A stretch of DNA of 64,000 nt from positions 62,001 to 126,000 of the forward strand of contig JAKITV010000001.1 of assembly GCA_021647885.1 (NCBI GenBank), in the 5' to 3' direction. This DNA is from Flavobacteriaceae bacterium. GTDB taxonomy: Bacteria; Bacteroidota; Bacteroidia; Flavobacteriales; Flavobacteriaceae. Of this stretch, positions 43,530-53,188 are shown one piece after another (position 1 is the stretch's first letter; every line of letters begins with the position of its first letter). The position numbers and the translations under genes were made by a program. The notes under the pieces are model-generated. The model saw only the letters and a program-made list of their open reading frames with translations. It did no database searches and was not told the origin of the DNA.

Positions 43530-44105
43530 TTATTTTTCTTTTTTCGAAATCCATTTAATTTCATCGACCTGTAAGTCTTTAGACAACTTTCGTGCCAACA
43601 CAAAAAGATAGTCTGATAAGCGATTTAAATAGATAAGTGTGTTTGGTTGAAAAGGTTCTATTTCATTAAGTGCAGAAGCTAATCTTTCAGCTCTACGGCA
43701 TACACAACGTGCTATATGACAGAATGACACCGTTTGATGTCCTCCTGGAAGCACAAAGTGTGTCATTGTAGGAAGCTGTGTATTCATTTTATCAATTTCT
43801 AGTTCAAGAAGTTCAATATCTTCATTAGAAATTTTAGGAATGGTTAAACGCTCTTTCCCACTTTTTAATACTGCTTTTTTAGGATCGGTTGCTAAAATAG
43901 CACCAACTGTAAATAGCTTGTCTTGAATATTAATTAGTATCTCTTTAGAATGAGCATCAATTTCTTGATCTCGAATTAAACCAATATGCGAATTAAGTTC
44001 ATCAACAGTTCCATAGCTTTCAATACGAATATGATGTTTGGGGACTCTTGTGCCACCAAAAAGTGCAGTTGTGCCTTTGTCTCCTGTTTTTGTGTAGATT
44101 TTCAT
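43530..44105 (-). CDS. pduO: cob(I)yrinic acid a,c-diamide adenosyltransferase (PduO type)
   Basis: Transfers the adenosyl group of ATP to Co(I) corrinoid, making adenosylcobalamin, the cofactor of methylmalonyl-CoA mutase. The 191-aa protein has the ATP-binding TKTGDKGTTALFGGTRVPK (residues 4-22), SYGTVDELNSHIG, and the C-terminal CRRAERLAS and LNRLSDYLFVLAR helices that form the trimer active site. It is complete. It completes the B12-dependent set in this window with mutase and MeaB. Confidence 0.95.
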   Translation of the reverse strand: MKIYTKTGDKGTTALFGGTRVPKHHIRIESYGTVDELNSHIGLIRDQEIDAHSKEILINIQDKLFTVGAILATDPKKAVLKSGKERLTIPKISNEDIELLELEIDKMNTQLPTMTHFVLPGGHQTVSFCHIARCVCRRAERLASALNEIEPFQPNTLIYLNRLSDYLFVLARKLSKDLQVDEIKWISKKEK

Positions 44106-44117
44106 TTGCTACGCAAG

Positions 44118-44215
44118 TTAGAAGTTAAAAGTTAAAAGTTAAAAGTTTTTTGCCACGAATTCACTAATGGGTTTTTTTAATTACTGAAAACTGTGACTGT
44201 TTACTGCCGACTTTA
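44118..44215. repeat. tandem GTTAAAA units and ACTG-rich dispersed repeat
   Basis: GTTAAAA is repeated three times (about 44122-44145), followed by a CCACGAATTCACTAAT motif and ACTGAAAACTGTGACTGTTTAC (about 44184-44205), which is related to copies at 13229-13250 and 33932-33957. Confidence 0.5.
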
Positions 44216-44989
44216 TTAAATTCTGATAATATAATGTTCCTTATTTTGTTCTTTTCTAAAGAATACAAATCCCCAGAAAAAGGTATCAATACTTACTGTT
44301 ACTTTTGGGTGTTGTATTATGGTTTGCCAAGCTTCAGTCATTTCTTTAGACCAATAAATATCATCAAAAATAAACACAGAATCGTTATGAGCTGTTTGTA
44401 AAAGCGTTTCGAAATAATTTAATGTAGCTTCTTTTTGATGGTTGCCATCAAAGAAAATAAGGTCGTAAGTATTGTGTTTAAGAGTTCCAATTATATCATA
44501 AAAATCTCCTGTTATTACTTTAATGTTTTTTAAACTGAATTGTTTGAAATTATCTTTTGAAAAGTTAGAAATATTTGGGCAACCCTCAATAGTTGTAATT
44601 TTAGCTTTCGGATTTCCTAAACTCATGGCAGAAGTAGAAATGCCAAGTGAAGTTCCTAATTCTAAAATAGAATTAAACTCAAAATAGTTGACTAATCGAA
44701 ATAAAAGTTTTGCTCTACTACGTGTTGTGCCTGCGTTTTTAGCAATTTGTGAGATTGTTCTAAAATTACTTTTCATATTTTGAGATCCAGCTCCAAAATC
44801 TGTTACAGCAATTGTATTATGATTATTTAGTAATGCCTTTTTATAGTTTTTTAGTTGTGAGTAAGCAGCATAATTGGATTTGTCGTAAAAGCATTTAGTA
44901 ATTAGCGCGTACACAAAAGGAGAATGAACACCATGTTGGTTGGTAGATTTAAAAAGAAATTTAAAATACGACTTTATGAGGTATGACAT
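44216..44989 (-). CDS. class I SAM-dependent methyltransferase (O-methyltransferase-like)
   Basis: A 257-aa Rossmann-fold methyltransferase. Motif I is ILELGTSLGISTSAM, the acidic post-I residue lies in TTIEGCP, and the DLIFFDGNHQKEATLNYFETL stretch supports a Methyltransf_24/O-MT family. The substrate is unknown. It is only 2 bp downstream of the ABC-F gene and likely shares its transcript. It is a conserved Bacteroidota gene. Confidence 0.85.
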   Translation of the reverse strand: MSYLIKSYFKFLFKSTNQHGVHSPFVYALITKCFYDKSNYAAYSQLKNYKKALLNNHNTIAVTDFGAGSQNMKSNFRTISQIAKNAGTTRSRAKLLFRLVNYFEFNSILELGTSLGISTSAMSLGNPKAKITTIEGCPNISNFSKDNFKQFSLKNIKVITGDFYDIIGTLKHNTYDLIFFDGNHQKEATLNYFETLLQTAHNDSVFIFDDIYWSKEMTEAWQTIIQHPKVTVSIDTFFWGFVFFRKEQNKEHYIIRI

Positions 44990-44991
44990 AA

Positions 44992-46854
44992 TTAGTTTTC
45001 AAGTTTTTCAAGCAATTCTAACCAACGTTCTTCTTTGGTTTCTATTTCATTTAGTAAAAGTTTTAATTGAGAAGATAACTCGTTTATTTTTTCGGGTGAT
45101 AATGTTTCATCATGAAATTTTCCTTCCAATTCTTTCTTATCGTACTCCAAAGATTTGAGTTTACTTTCAATGTTTTTGAGTTCTTTTTGCTCGTTGTAAG
45201 ATAATTTAATATTGTCATCTTTTTTCCACTGTTTTTTTTCTATTTTTTTATTAGAAGTGTTATTGGTTTTAATGATGCTATCTTCATAAGTTCTAAAGTC
45301 GCTATAATTTCCAGGAAAATCTTCAATGATACCTTGACCTCGAAATATAAATAAGTGATCTACAATTTTATCCATAAAATACCTGTCGTGAGAAACTACA
45401 ATTAGGCAGCCAGGGAAATCGAGAAGGAAATTTTCAAGAACATTTAGTGTAACAATGTCTAAATCGTTTGTGGGTTCATCCAGAATTAAAAAATTAGGAT
45501 TTTGAATGAGTACTGTGCATAAATACAAACGCTTAAGCTCGCCACCACTTAGTTTTTCGACAAAATCGTATTGTTTTTTCCTGTCAAACAAAAAGCGTTC
45601 TAATAATTGTTGTGCACTAATTTGTCGTCCTTTTTTAAGCGGAATATAATCGCCATATTCCCTAATCACTTCAATTACTTTCTGACCTTGTTTTATAGGG
45701 ATTCCATCTTGTGTGTAATATCCAAATTTTATAGTGTCGCCAATAATTATTTTACCTGAATCCTGAATAACACTTCCAGTAAGCAAGTTCAGCAAGGTCG
45801 TTTTTCCAGAGCCGTTTTTCCCAATTACACCAATGCGTTCTCCTTTTTGAAATACATAATCGAACTTATTGAGAATCACATTGTCTTCATAGGCTTTTGA
45901 AACATGATGCAACTCAATAATTTTACTGCCCAAACGTTCCATATTTATTTCTAATTGAACCTCATGGTCGTTACGACGTTGGTTTGCACGTGCTCTAATT
46001 TCGAAAAAGTCATCTATTCTGGATTTGGATTTTGTTGTACGCGCTTTAGGTTGGCGTTGCATCCAGTTGAGTTCCTTTTTAAAAAGTTGTTTCGCTTTAT
46101 TAGTTTCGATAGATTCGTGTTCTATTCGTGCATCTTTTTTATCGAGATAATAGGAGTAATTGCCTTTGTAAGTATAAAGTTTCCCTTCGTCTAATTCTAC
46201 AATTTCATCACAAACGCGTTCTAAAAAATAGCGATCGTGTGTTACCATAAACAAAGTCATCTTTTCTTTGGCAAAAAAAGATTCTAACCACTCAATCATT
46301 TCTAAATCGAGGTGGTTTGTTGGTTCATCAAGAATTAACACATCTGGTTTATGTATTAAAACATTAGCAAGATTTAATCGTTTTTTCTGTCCACCAGAAA
46401 GCGCACTCACTTTTTTGTTGAGTTCGTTTAATTTGAGTTTGGAAAGAATTTGTTTGTATTGAGTTTCAAAATCCCAAGCATTATGACGTTCCATAGCTTC
46501 ATAAGCTTTTTGATAGGCTTCAGCATCTTCAGGATTTGAAAGCGCTTCATGGTATTGGTTGATGATTTTAAGCACAAAACTATCGGAAGCAAAAATGGTT
46601 TCTTCAATAGTTAGGCTTTCGTCTAATTTGGATTCTTGTCTTAAGAATGCTGTTTTAATTCCCTTTCTGTAAACAACTTGACCAGAATCTGGCGTATCAA
46701 TTTTAGCAAGTATGTTTAAAATGGAGGTTTTTCCGGTTCCATTTTTTGCAACAAAAGCTATTTTTTGGTTTTTGTGTATGCTAAACGAAATGTTTTGGAA
46801 GAGGTTTAATTCTCCGTAAGATTTTGATATGTTCTCGATAGTTATGTAATTCAA
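44992..46854 (-). CDS. ABC-F family ATP-binding protein (Uup-like)
   Basis: A 620-aa soluble protein with two ATPase domains. Walker A motifs are AKNGTGKTS (first) and GKNGSGKTT (second), signatures LSGGQKKRL and LSGGELKRL, Walker B ILDEPTNHLD and ILDEPTNDLD. A linker of ~80 residues joins them, and a C-terminal coiled coil (ELKNIESKLKSLEYDKKELEGK) marks the Uup subgroup. ABC-F proteins act on ribosomes or on DNA-linked processes rather than transport. The first Walker A has Ala where Gly is usual. Confidence 0.93.
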   Translation of the reverse strand: MNYITIENISKSYGELNLFQNISFSIHKNQKIAFVAKNGTGKTSILNILAKIDTPDSGQVVYRKGIKTAFLRQESKLDESLTIEETIFASDSFVLKIINQYHEALSNPEDAEAYQKAYEAMERHNAWDFETQYKQILSKLKLNELNKKVSALSGGQKKRLNLANVLIHKPDVLILDEPTNHLDLEMIEWLESFFAKEKMTLFMVTHDRYFLERVCDEIVELDEGKLYTYKGNYSYYLDKKDARIEHESIETNKAKQLFKKELNWMQRQPKARTTKSKSRIDDFFEIRARANQRRNDHEVQLEINMERLGSKIIELHHVSKAYEDNVILNKFDYVFQKGERIGVIGKNGSGKTTLLNLLTGSVIQDSGKIIIGDTIKFGYYTQDGIPIKQGQKVIEVIREYGDYIPLKKGRQISAQQLLERFLFDRKKQYDFVEKLSGGELKRLYLCTVLIQNPNFLILDEPTNDLDIVTLNVLENFLLDFPGCLIVVSHDRYFMDKIVDHLFIFRGQGIIEDFPGNYSDFRTYEDSIIKTNNTSNKKIEKKQWKKDDNIKLSYNEQKELKNIESKLKSLEYDKKELEGKFHDETLSPEKINELSSQLKLLLNEIETKEERWLELLEKLEN

Positions 46855-46903
46855 TTTTTTTATGCAAATAACGGATAAAAAACCAAAAATTACGTTTGCT
46901 GTT

Positions 46904-46932
46904 TTGATTTAGCTTACTAAAAGCTATATTTG
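46904..46932 (+). promoter_or_regulatory. promoter of the capsule/exopolysaccharide operon
   Basis: TTG (46904-46906, part of TTTTG), 18-nt spacer, TATATTTG (46925-46932). It is the best-formed promoter in the window and lies 22 bp before the wza ATG. The whole operon downstream may start here. Confidence 0.75.
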
Positions 46933-46954
46933 TGTTAAATCAATTTGCCTCAAT

Positions 46955-47746
46955 ATGAAGAAATACATTCTAGTTATTGGTTTAACTTTAAGTGTTTTAG
47001 CGTCTTCTTGTATTCCTTACAAGGATACAATTTATATGCAAAATAAAAATACGGCATTAGACAGTACACAAGTGCTCGTTGAAAAGCAAAAACCATATCG
47101 TATTCAGATAAATGACATCTTAAGTATTCGAGTTAAATCTCTGGATCAGGAAAATGTCCAAATTATTAATCCAATTGGAGAAGGTAATTTAAATGCAAGT
47201 GGAGCAGAGCGTGCATATTTTGATGGATTTACAGTAGATTTACATGGCGATATTAGAATCCCAACTCTTGGTAAAATAAATGTATTGGGTTATACTACTG
47301 AAGAGATTGAGCAAATGATTGAAAAGAAACTTCTCGATGAACAGTTTAAGGAAACTGCCAATATATTCGTTACTGTTAAATTAACAGGTTTACGCTATAC
47401 AACCAGTGGTGAAATCGGAAGTCCAGGATCGAATACTTTATTTCAAGAACGTGTGAATATTTTTGAAGCCATTGCTAATTCAGGTGAAATCCCAGATACT
47501 GGAGATAAGAAAGATGTTTTAATTATAAGACAGTATCCACAAGGTCAAAGAATCCATCATTTAGACCTTACAGATGTTAATGTAATGCAGTCTCCATATT
47601 ATTATATTCAGCCAAATGACATGATATATGTTAAGCCATTAAGACAAAAATCTTGGGGAACAGGTACAAATGCACTACAAAGCATAGCGGCTCTTGCTAC
47701 AGTACTATCTTTGATAACAACCTCTATTTTATTATTTAAAAGATAG
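46955..47746 (+). CDS. polysaccharide export outer membrane lipoprotein (Wza family)
   Basis: A 263-aa lipoprotein with a lipobox LASSC (Cys19). The Poly_export domain is at about residues 50-150 (YRIQINDILSIRV, GDIRIPTLGKINVLGYTTEEIEQMI) and a SLBB domain follows (VNIFEAIANSGEIPDTGDKKDVLIIRQ). It lacks the large C-terminal amphipathic helix of E. coli Wza and is replaced by one membrane helix (LQSIAALATVLSLITTSILLF). It is the first gene of the operon, 3 bp ahead of wzc. Confidence 0.93.
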   Translation: MKKYILVIGLTLSVLASSCIPYKDTIYMQNKNTALDSTQVLVEKQKPYRIQINDILSIRVKSLDQENVQIINPIGEGNLNASGAERAYFDGFTVDLHGDIRIPTLGKINVLGYTTEEIEQMIEKKLLDEQFKETANIFVTVKLTGLRYTTSGEIGSPGSNTLFQERVNIFEAIANSGEIPDTGDKKDVLIIRQYPQGQRIHHLDLTDVNVMQSPYYYIQPNDMIYVKPLRQKSWGTGTNALQSIAALATVLSLITTSILLFKR

Positions 47747-47749
47747 GAT

Positions 47750-50221
47750 ATGGCTTATAACGACATGAATGATTTTGAAAGTGTTGAATCTGGAACTATA
47801 ACTTTTGATTTTAGAGGATTTTTATTTAAAGTCTTAAGCTTTTGGAAGCTTATATTATTATGTTTAGGCATAGCAATGACGATAGCCTATTTTAATAACG
47901 TGCGTAAGCAAAATATATACAGATTAGATTCTTTGATTTCTATTGAAAATGACCAAAACCCCTTTTTTACAGCAAACACGAGTATATCCTTTAATTGGGG
48001 AGGTGTTTCGGGTAAAGTAGGTAAAATGATTACTGCTATAAAAACTAGAACGCATAATGAAAAAGTTGTTGACTCGTTACAGTTTTACATGCAATATTTG
48101 GTAGAAGGAAAGTATCGTAAAACGGATATTTATAAAAACGCACCATTTTATTTAGAACTTGATAAATCTAAAGGTCAAATATTGAATAAGCCTATTGGTA
48201 TCCGATTTATTAATGATACTTTATTTGAGATTTTTTCAGAGTTTGAGAGTGATAGAGTCTCTGTACAATACTATGATACAAAAACTAAGCTAAGTGTGAA
48301 TGTGCCTCAAGGACCGTTTTTACAATCTTATACTTTTGGAGAATCCATACAACTTCCATTTTTAAATGCTACTATTCACTTAAAACCATCGATTAAAGTT
48401 TCAGCAGGCAGTGAGTTTTTTATAAACTTTTTAAGTTTTGATAATGTTGTAAATTCGTATAGATCATCAATGAAAATTGAGCCATTTTCTAAAACATCCT
48501 CTTCTGTTTTACGATTATCTTTAATTGGAAACAACAAATCTAAGATTGTTGATTATTTAAATGCTACTACTGCTATTTTAAGTAAATCGGAATTAGAGCG
48601 TAAAAATTTATATGCTACCAATACTATTAGGTTTATCGATAGTAGTCTTGCCACAGTAAGCACCAATTTAAAGGATGTTACAGACGAAATGAATGAATTT
48701 AGACGTCAAAATAAGGTGTTTGATGTTGATGATGAGATTTCTCAAATCTCTAATCAACTCAAGATTTATGATAATGATAAGCAAGTAGAACAATCCAAAC
48801 TCGATTATTTAAACCGTCTTGAGAATTACTTAAGCACCAAAACCGATTATACTAAAATTGCTGCACCAACTTCGGTAGGTATTGAAGAAATTAATATATT
48901 AAGCAGTGTTAGTAAAATTACATCGTTGGCTATAGAGCGTCAAAATTTGGAATATACTGCCAAAGAAGGCAATGTGTTATTTAATGATTTAGATCGACAA
49001 ATTGATGCCGAAAAAAATGTTTTGCTTGAAACTATCAGGTCAACCAAATACACATTAGGAATTCAATTAAATACTATAAGTAAAAATATTGCAAAATTAG
49101 AAGCTGAGTTAAGCGGTTTACCTGAAGACCAACAAGAATATTTAAAAATTCAGCGTAAATTAGATATTAGTTTGGAATCGTACAATGTTTATCAGGCCAA
49201 ACGTAGTGAAGCAGCCATTGTAAAAGCTGCAAATGTTTCAGATATTAATGTTATTGACGAAGCAAAAGATATAGGTGGTGGATTGATTGGGCCCAATAAA
49301 TCATTAAATTATATGATGGCTTTAATGGTTGGGAGTTTTACTCCATTGCTGATTATTCTTATCATTTTTTTATTTGATAATAATATACATGGTTCAGAAG
49401 ATGTGGAACAACTGTCTAGAATTCCAATTATTGGGTTAGTAGGGAAGTATAAACATGATAATAATTTGGTGGTTTATGATAAACCTAAATCTGCTGTAGC
49501 TGAATCTTTTAGAGCCATTAGATCAAGTTTGCAATTTATTTATAAAAGGCAAGATGTTGAAGGCGGAAGAACATTAATGGTCACCTCTTCGGTTAGTGGT
49601 GAGGGAAAGACCTATTGTTCTATTAATATTGCCACAGTACATGCTTTATCTGGTAAGAAGACTATTATATTAGGATTAGATTTACGTAAACCTAAAATTT
49701 TTGGAGACTTTAATATTGCTAACGATTTAGGAGTTGTTAATTATCTTATTGGCGAAAAAACTATTGAGGATATAACGTTTAAAACACATATAGAGAATTT
49801 AAGTATTGTACCATCAGGACCTATACCACCCAATCCATCAGAGTTGCTTATGAATGATAGAATGGGAACACTTATAGAGCAACTTAAGAAAGACTACGAC
49901 ATGATAGTTATAGATACACCACCTTTAGGATTAGTTGCAGACTCTATTGAATTAACACAATACGCTGATGCCACTGTTTTTGTAATACGTTTAAATTACA
50001 CCAAAAAAGGAATGTTGAAATATATCAATGCAAAATATAAAGCAGGAGAAGTAAAGAACATCAGTTTTATTTTAAATTTTTATAAACATAAAGCCAATCA
50101 TAATTACGATTATGGCTATGGTTATGGCTATGGTTATGGAGTGTATGGCAATGCGTATCATGAAGGTCAAAAAAAAACTATTCTTAACCGGATTAAAAAG
50201 GCATTTAAGATTAACACTTAA
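47750..50221 (+). CDS. Wzc-like polysaccharide co-polymerase / BY-kinase
   Basis: An 823-aa inner-membrane protein. TM1 (VLSFWKLILLCLGIAMTIAYF) and TM2 (YMMALMVGSFTPLLIILIIFLF) bracket a periplasmic Wzz domain with a GNVR-like coiled coil. The cytoplasmic C-terminus (about 560-823) is a bacterial tyrosine kinase, with Walker A VSGEGKTYCS, Walker A' LDLRKPKIFG and Walker B MIVIDTPPLG. It ends in a Tyr-Gly cluster (YDYGYGYGYGYGVYGNAY) that would be autophosphorylated. It controls chain length and export together with Wza. Confidence 0.95.
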   Translation: MAYNDMNDFESVESGTITFDFRGFLFKVLSFWKLILLCLGIAMTIAYFNNVRKQNIYRLDSLISIENDQNPFFTANTSISFNWGGVSGKVGKMITAIKTRTHNEKVVDSLQFYMQYLVEGKYRKTDIYKNAPFYLELDKSKGQILNKPIGIRFINDTLFEIFSEFESDRVSVQYYDTKTKLSVNVPQGPFLQSYTFGESIQLPFLNATIHLKPSIKVSAGSEFFINFLSFDNVVNSYRSSMKIEPFSKTSSSVLRLSLIGNNKSKIVDYLNATTAILSKSELERKNLYATNTIRFIDSSLATVSTNLKDVTDEMNEFRRQNKVFDVDDEISQISNQLKIYDNDKQVEQSKLDYLNRLENYLSTKTDYTKIAAPTSVGIEEINILSSVSKITSLAIERQNLEYTAKEGNVLFNDLDRQIDAEKNVLLETIRSTKYTLGIQLNTISKNIAKLEAELSGLPEDQQEYLKIQRKLDISLESYNVYQAKRSEAAIVKAANVSDINVIDEAKDIGGGLIGPNKSLNYMMALMVGSFTPLLIILIIFLFDNNIHGSEDVEQLSRIPIIGLVGKYKHDNNLVVYDKPKSAVAESFRAIRSSLQFIYKRQDVEGGRTLMVTSSVSGEGKTYCSINIATVHALSGKKTIILGLDLRKPKIFGDFNIANDLGVVNYLIGEKTIEDITFKTHIENLSIVPSGPIPPNPSELLMNDRMGTLIEQLKKDYDMIVIDTPPLGLVADSIELTQYADATVFVIRLNYTKKGMLKYINAKYKAGEVKNISFILNFYKHKANHNYDYGYGYGYGYGVYGNAYHEGQKKTILNRIKKAFKINT

Positions 50222-50235
50222 AAAAATATTTGTAA

Positions 50236-50826
50236 TTGATAACATCATCAAGCTTGGTAGTAAAGCGCATATTTGATTTTATTTTTAGTATCATATTATT
50301 GCCAATTTTATTGATTCCATTACTATTATTTATAATTATAGCAGCCATAGACACGAGAGCATCTGGTATATTTAAACAGGAAAGGGTTGGTCAACATGGG
50401 AAAAAGTTCAATATGTACAAAATAAGAACATTAAAGAAAGAGCAACATAAGTTGGGAAGTTTAGATAAAAGTGCTACAAAATTTGGGAGGTTTTTAAGAG
50501 CATATAAATTAGATGAATTACCACAATTGTTTAATGTATTATTTGGAGATATGAGTTTTGTAGGTCCAAGACCAGACATTAAGGGTTTTGCCGATAAATT
50601 AGAAGGAGATGATAGAATTATTTTAGACATAAAACCTGGAGTCACAGGTCCAGCAACTATAAAGTATAGAGATGAAGAAGTTATATTGGCGTTACAAGAT
50701 GACCCAGAAAAATACAATAGAACGATTATTTGGAAAGATAAGGTTGAAATAAATAAAAAGTATATAAAAGATTGGAGTTTTTATTTAGATTTGAAATATA
50801 TTTTTAAATCAATAATTAATCAATAA
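50236..50826 (+). CDS. initiating sugar transferase (PglC/WcaJ-type)
   Basis: Transfers a sugar-1-phosphate to undecaprenyl phosphate, starting the repeat unit. The 196-aa monotopic enzyme has a re-entrant N-terminal helix (FDFIFSIILLPILLIPLLLFIIIAA), the substrate KFNMYKIRTL, the catalytic Asp-Glu LDELPQLFNVLFGDMSFVGPRPD and the C-terminal KPGVTGPATI. It is the short (PglC-like) form without the four-helix bundle. The start is TTG at 50236, with VVKRIFDF close behind. It overlaps the next gene by one base. Confidence 0.92.
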   Translation: MITSSSLVVKRIFDFIFSIILLPILLIPLLLFIIIAAIDTRASGIFKQERVGQHGKKFNMYKIRTLKKEQHKLGSLDKSATKFGRFLRAYKLDELPQLFNVLFGDMSFVGPRPDIKGFADKLEGDDRIILDIKPGVTGPATIKYRDEEVILALQDDPEKYNRTIIWKDKVEINKKYIKDWSFYLDLKYIFKSIINQ

Positions 50827-52118
50827 TGAAAAAAAAGGACACCATTGCAATTATAGGATTAGGATATGTAGGGCTTCCATTAGCTGTAGAATTTGCAAAA
50901 AAATACCATGTTGTTGGATTTGATATAAATGAAAATAGAATCAAAGAGTTAAGACAAGGAGTTGACAAAACTTTAGAGGTAGAGAGTAATGATTTAAAAC
51001 AAGTTTTAATACATGATTTAGATAGCGAATTTGGACTTTACATATCTTCAAACCCTGAAGATCTAGAAAAAACCAATATTTATATAATTACAGTACCAAC
51101 TCCAACGGATGCATTAAATAAACCTGTTTTTACGCCACTAATTAAGGCAAGCGAAACTGTAGGCAAAGTATTATCAAAAGGAGATATTGTTATATACGAA
51201 TCTACAGTTTATCCTGGTGCTACCGAAGATGTTTGTGTACCAATAGTAGAAAAACAATCTGGATTAAAATATAATGAAGATTTTTTTGTAGGCTATTCTC
51301 CAGAGCGGATTAATCCTGGAGATAAAAAACATACAGTTACAAAAATTTTAAAAGTCACTTCTGGTTCCACACCAGAAATAGCCGAACAAGTAGATCAATT
51401 ATATAAAACTATTATTACAGCAGGAACACATTTGGCACCTTCAATAAAAGTAGCTGAAGCCGCAAAAGTCATCGAAAATTCACAACGGGATATTAATATT
51501 GCTTTTGTAAATGAATTGTCAAAAATATTCAGATTATTAGATATTGATACTAAAGCGGTTTTGGAAGCTGCTGGTACTAAATGGAATTTCATCAATTTCA
51601 CGCCTGGTTTAGTTGGCGGACATTGTATAGGTGTAGATCCTTATTATTTGGCTCAAAAGGCAATTGAATCAGGATATAACCCAGAAATTATTTTAGCTGG
51701 TCGAAAAATGAATGATAGCATGGGAAGTTATGTCGCTCAAGAAACCGTTAAAATGATGATTAAAAAGGGAGCTACCATTAAAGGTTCTAATGTTTTGGTT
51801 CTGGGTATTACATTTAAAGAAAACTGTCCAGATATTCGCAATTCAAGAGTTATAGATATTATTCGCGAATTTGAAACTTATGATGTTAATGTTGATGTGT
51901 ACGATCCTTGGGCATCTAAAGATGAGGTTGAACATGAATATAATTTAGATTTGATAACTGCTATATCAAGTTTAAAAGCTAACTATGATGCTATTATTCT
52001 AGCTGTATCTCATAATCAATTTTTAGAATTAAACTTAACAGGCTTTAAGTCTGATATAGGAGTTATTTTTGATGTAAAATCACTATTGCCAAAACAAATT
52101 GTTGACGCCAGATTATAA
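50826..52118 (+). CDS. nucleotide sugar dehydrogenase (UDP-HexNAc 6-dehydrogenase, WbpA/TviB-like)
   Basis: Oxidises C6 of a UDP-sugar in two NAD-dependent steps. The 430-aa protein has the NAD fold IGLGYVGLPLAVEFAKK at the N-terminus, YESTVYPGATEDV and the catalytic Cys in GGHCIGVDPYYLAQKA. The C-terminal lobe has LGITFKENCPDIRNSR. It is similar in pattern to UDP-N-acetyl-D-galactosamine/glucosamine dehydrogenases, so the product is likely a HexNAcA. Overlaps of one base join it to both neighbours. Confidence 0.93.
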   Translation: MKKKDTIAIIGLGYVGLPLAVEFAKKYHVVGFDINENRIKELRQGVDKTLEVESNDLKQVLIHDLDSEFGLYISSNPEDLEKTNIYIITVPTPTDALNKPVFTPLIKASETVGKVLSKGDIVIYESTVYPGATEDVCVPIVEKQSGLKYNEDFFVGYSPERINPGDKKHTVTKILKVTSGSTPEIAEQVDQLYKTIITAGTHLAPSIKVAEAAKVIENSQRDINIAFVNELSKIFRLLDIDTKAVLEAAGTKWNFINFTPGLVGGHCIGVDPYYLAQKAIESGYNPEIILAGRKMNDSMGSYVAQETVKMMIKKGATIKGSNVLVLGITFKENCPDIRNSRVIDIIREFETYDVNVDVYDPWASKDEVEHEYNLDLITAISSLKANYDAIILAVSHNQFLELNLTGFKSDIGVIFDVKSLLPKQIVDARL

Positions 52119-53104
52119 TGTACGATAAAAAATACCATACTCAAGACCTTTCATCTTATTCATTTCTTATTACTGGAGGTGCAGGTTTTATAGGTTCTAA
52201 CCTTGTAGAATATTTATTAAAATTTGGAGCAAAGAAAGTACGAGTGCTTGATGATTTTTCAAATGGACATCGCAAGAATTTAACTCAATTTAAAGATAAT
52301 TCATCATTCGAATTAATAGAAGGAGATATTCGTGATTTACAAACCTGTATTGATGCTATGAAAGATATAGATTTTGTCTCTCATCAAGCAGCTTTGGGTT
52401 CTGTTCCAAGATCGATAAATGATCCTGTTACAACCAACGAAGTTAATAATTCGGGCTTTTTAAACATGATGGTTGCTCTTAAAGAAAGTAATACTGTTAA
52501 GCGTATGGTCTATGCAGCTTCAAGTTCAACTTATGGAGATAGTAAAGCATTGCCAAAAGTAGAAGAGAATATTGGTAAGCCTTTGTCTCCTTATGCCGTG
52601 ACAAAATATGTTAATGAGCTTTACGCAGATGTTTTTGCGAAAACATACAATACAGATGTTATAGGGTTGCGTTACTTTAATATATTTGGTCCTAAACAAA
52701 GTCCAGATGGAGCCTATGCAGCAGTAATTCCGTTGTTTATGCAAGCCCTTCAGGACAACAAAAAGCCTACAATAAATGGAGATGGAGAACAAACAAGAGA
52801 TTTTACTTTTGTAGAAAATGCTGTACAAGCTAACATTAGAGGTTTTTTTGCTTCAAAGGATGCGGCAAATGAGGTTTTTAATATTGCTTGCGGAGAACGT
52901 ATTAGTGTGAATTATTTATGGCAATCATTAAAAGACGCTGCGCTCAAGGATATTGAGCCTATTTACGGACCATCAAGGCAAGGCGATGTCAGGGATTCTT
53001 TGGCAGATATTTCTAAAGCTCAAAAGCTTTTGGGCTATCAACCACAATTTACAGTAAAAGAAGGATTGAAAATTACTTGGCATAATTTTGTTGGTAATAG
53101 TTAA
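52118..53104 (+). CDS. UDP-N-acetylglucosamine 4-epimerase-like SDR (WbpP/TviC-like)
   Basis: A 328-aa extended SDR paired with the dehydrogenase. The motifs are ITGGAGFIGSNLVEYL, SSSTYGDS and YAVTK (YxxxK), with GLRYFNIFGPKQSPDGAYAAVIPLF and TRDFTFVENAVQANI as in WbpP/TviC. The pair would make UDP-HexNAcA (GalNAcA), as in Vi antigen. The exact stereochemistry cannot be read from the sequence. Confidence 0.9.
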   Translation: MYDKKYHTQDLSSYSFLITGGAGFIGSNLVEYLLKFGAKKVRVLDDFSNGHRKNLTQFKDNSSFELIEGDIRDLQTCIDAMKDIDFVSHQAALGSVPRSINDPVTTNEVNNSGFLNMMVALKESNTVKRMVYAASSSTYGDSKALPKVEENIGKPLSPYAVTKYVNELYADVFAKTYNTDVIGLRYFNIFGPKQSPDGAYAAVIPLFMQALQDNKKPTINGDGEQTRDFTFVENAVQANIRGFFASKDAANEVFNIACGERISVNYLWQSLKDAALKDIEPIYGPSRQGDVRDSLADISKAQKLLGYQPQFTVKEGLKITWHNFVGNS

Positions 53105-53188
53105 CAATTAATATAAAAGTAAAACTATTCTTAATTTTTAGCTAATCAATATTTATTATATTAGCATTCAAATTTAATTCTCCGAGTT

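Noticed and set aside
50109-50145. Hexanucleotide repeat as a non-coding satellite
   Set aside because: It encodes the Tyr-Gly tail of Wzc in frame.
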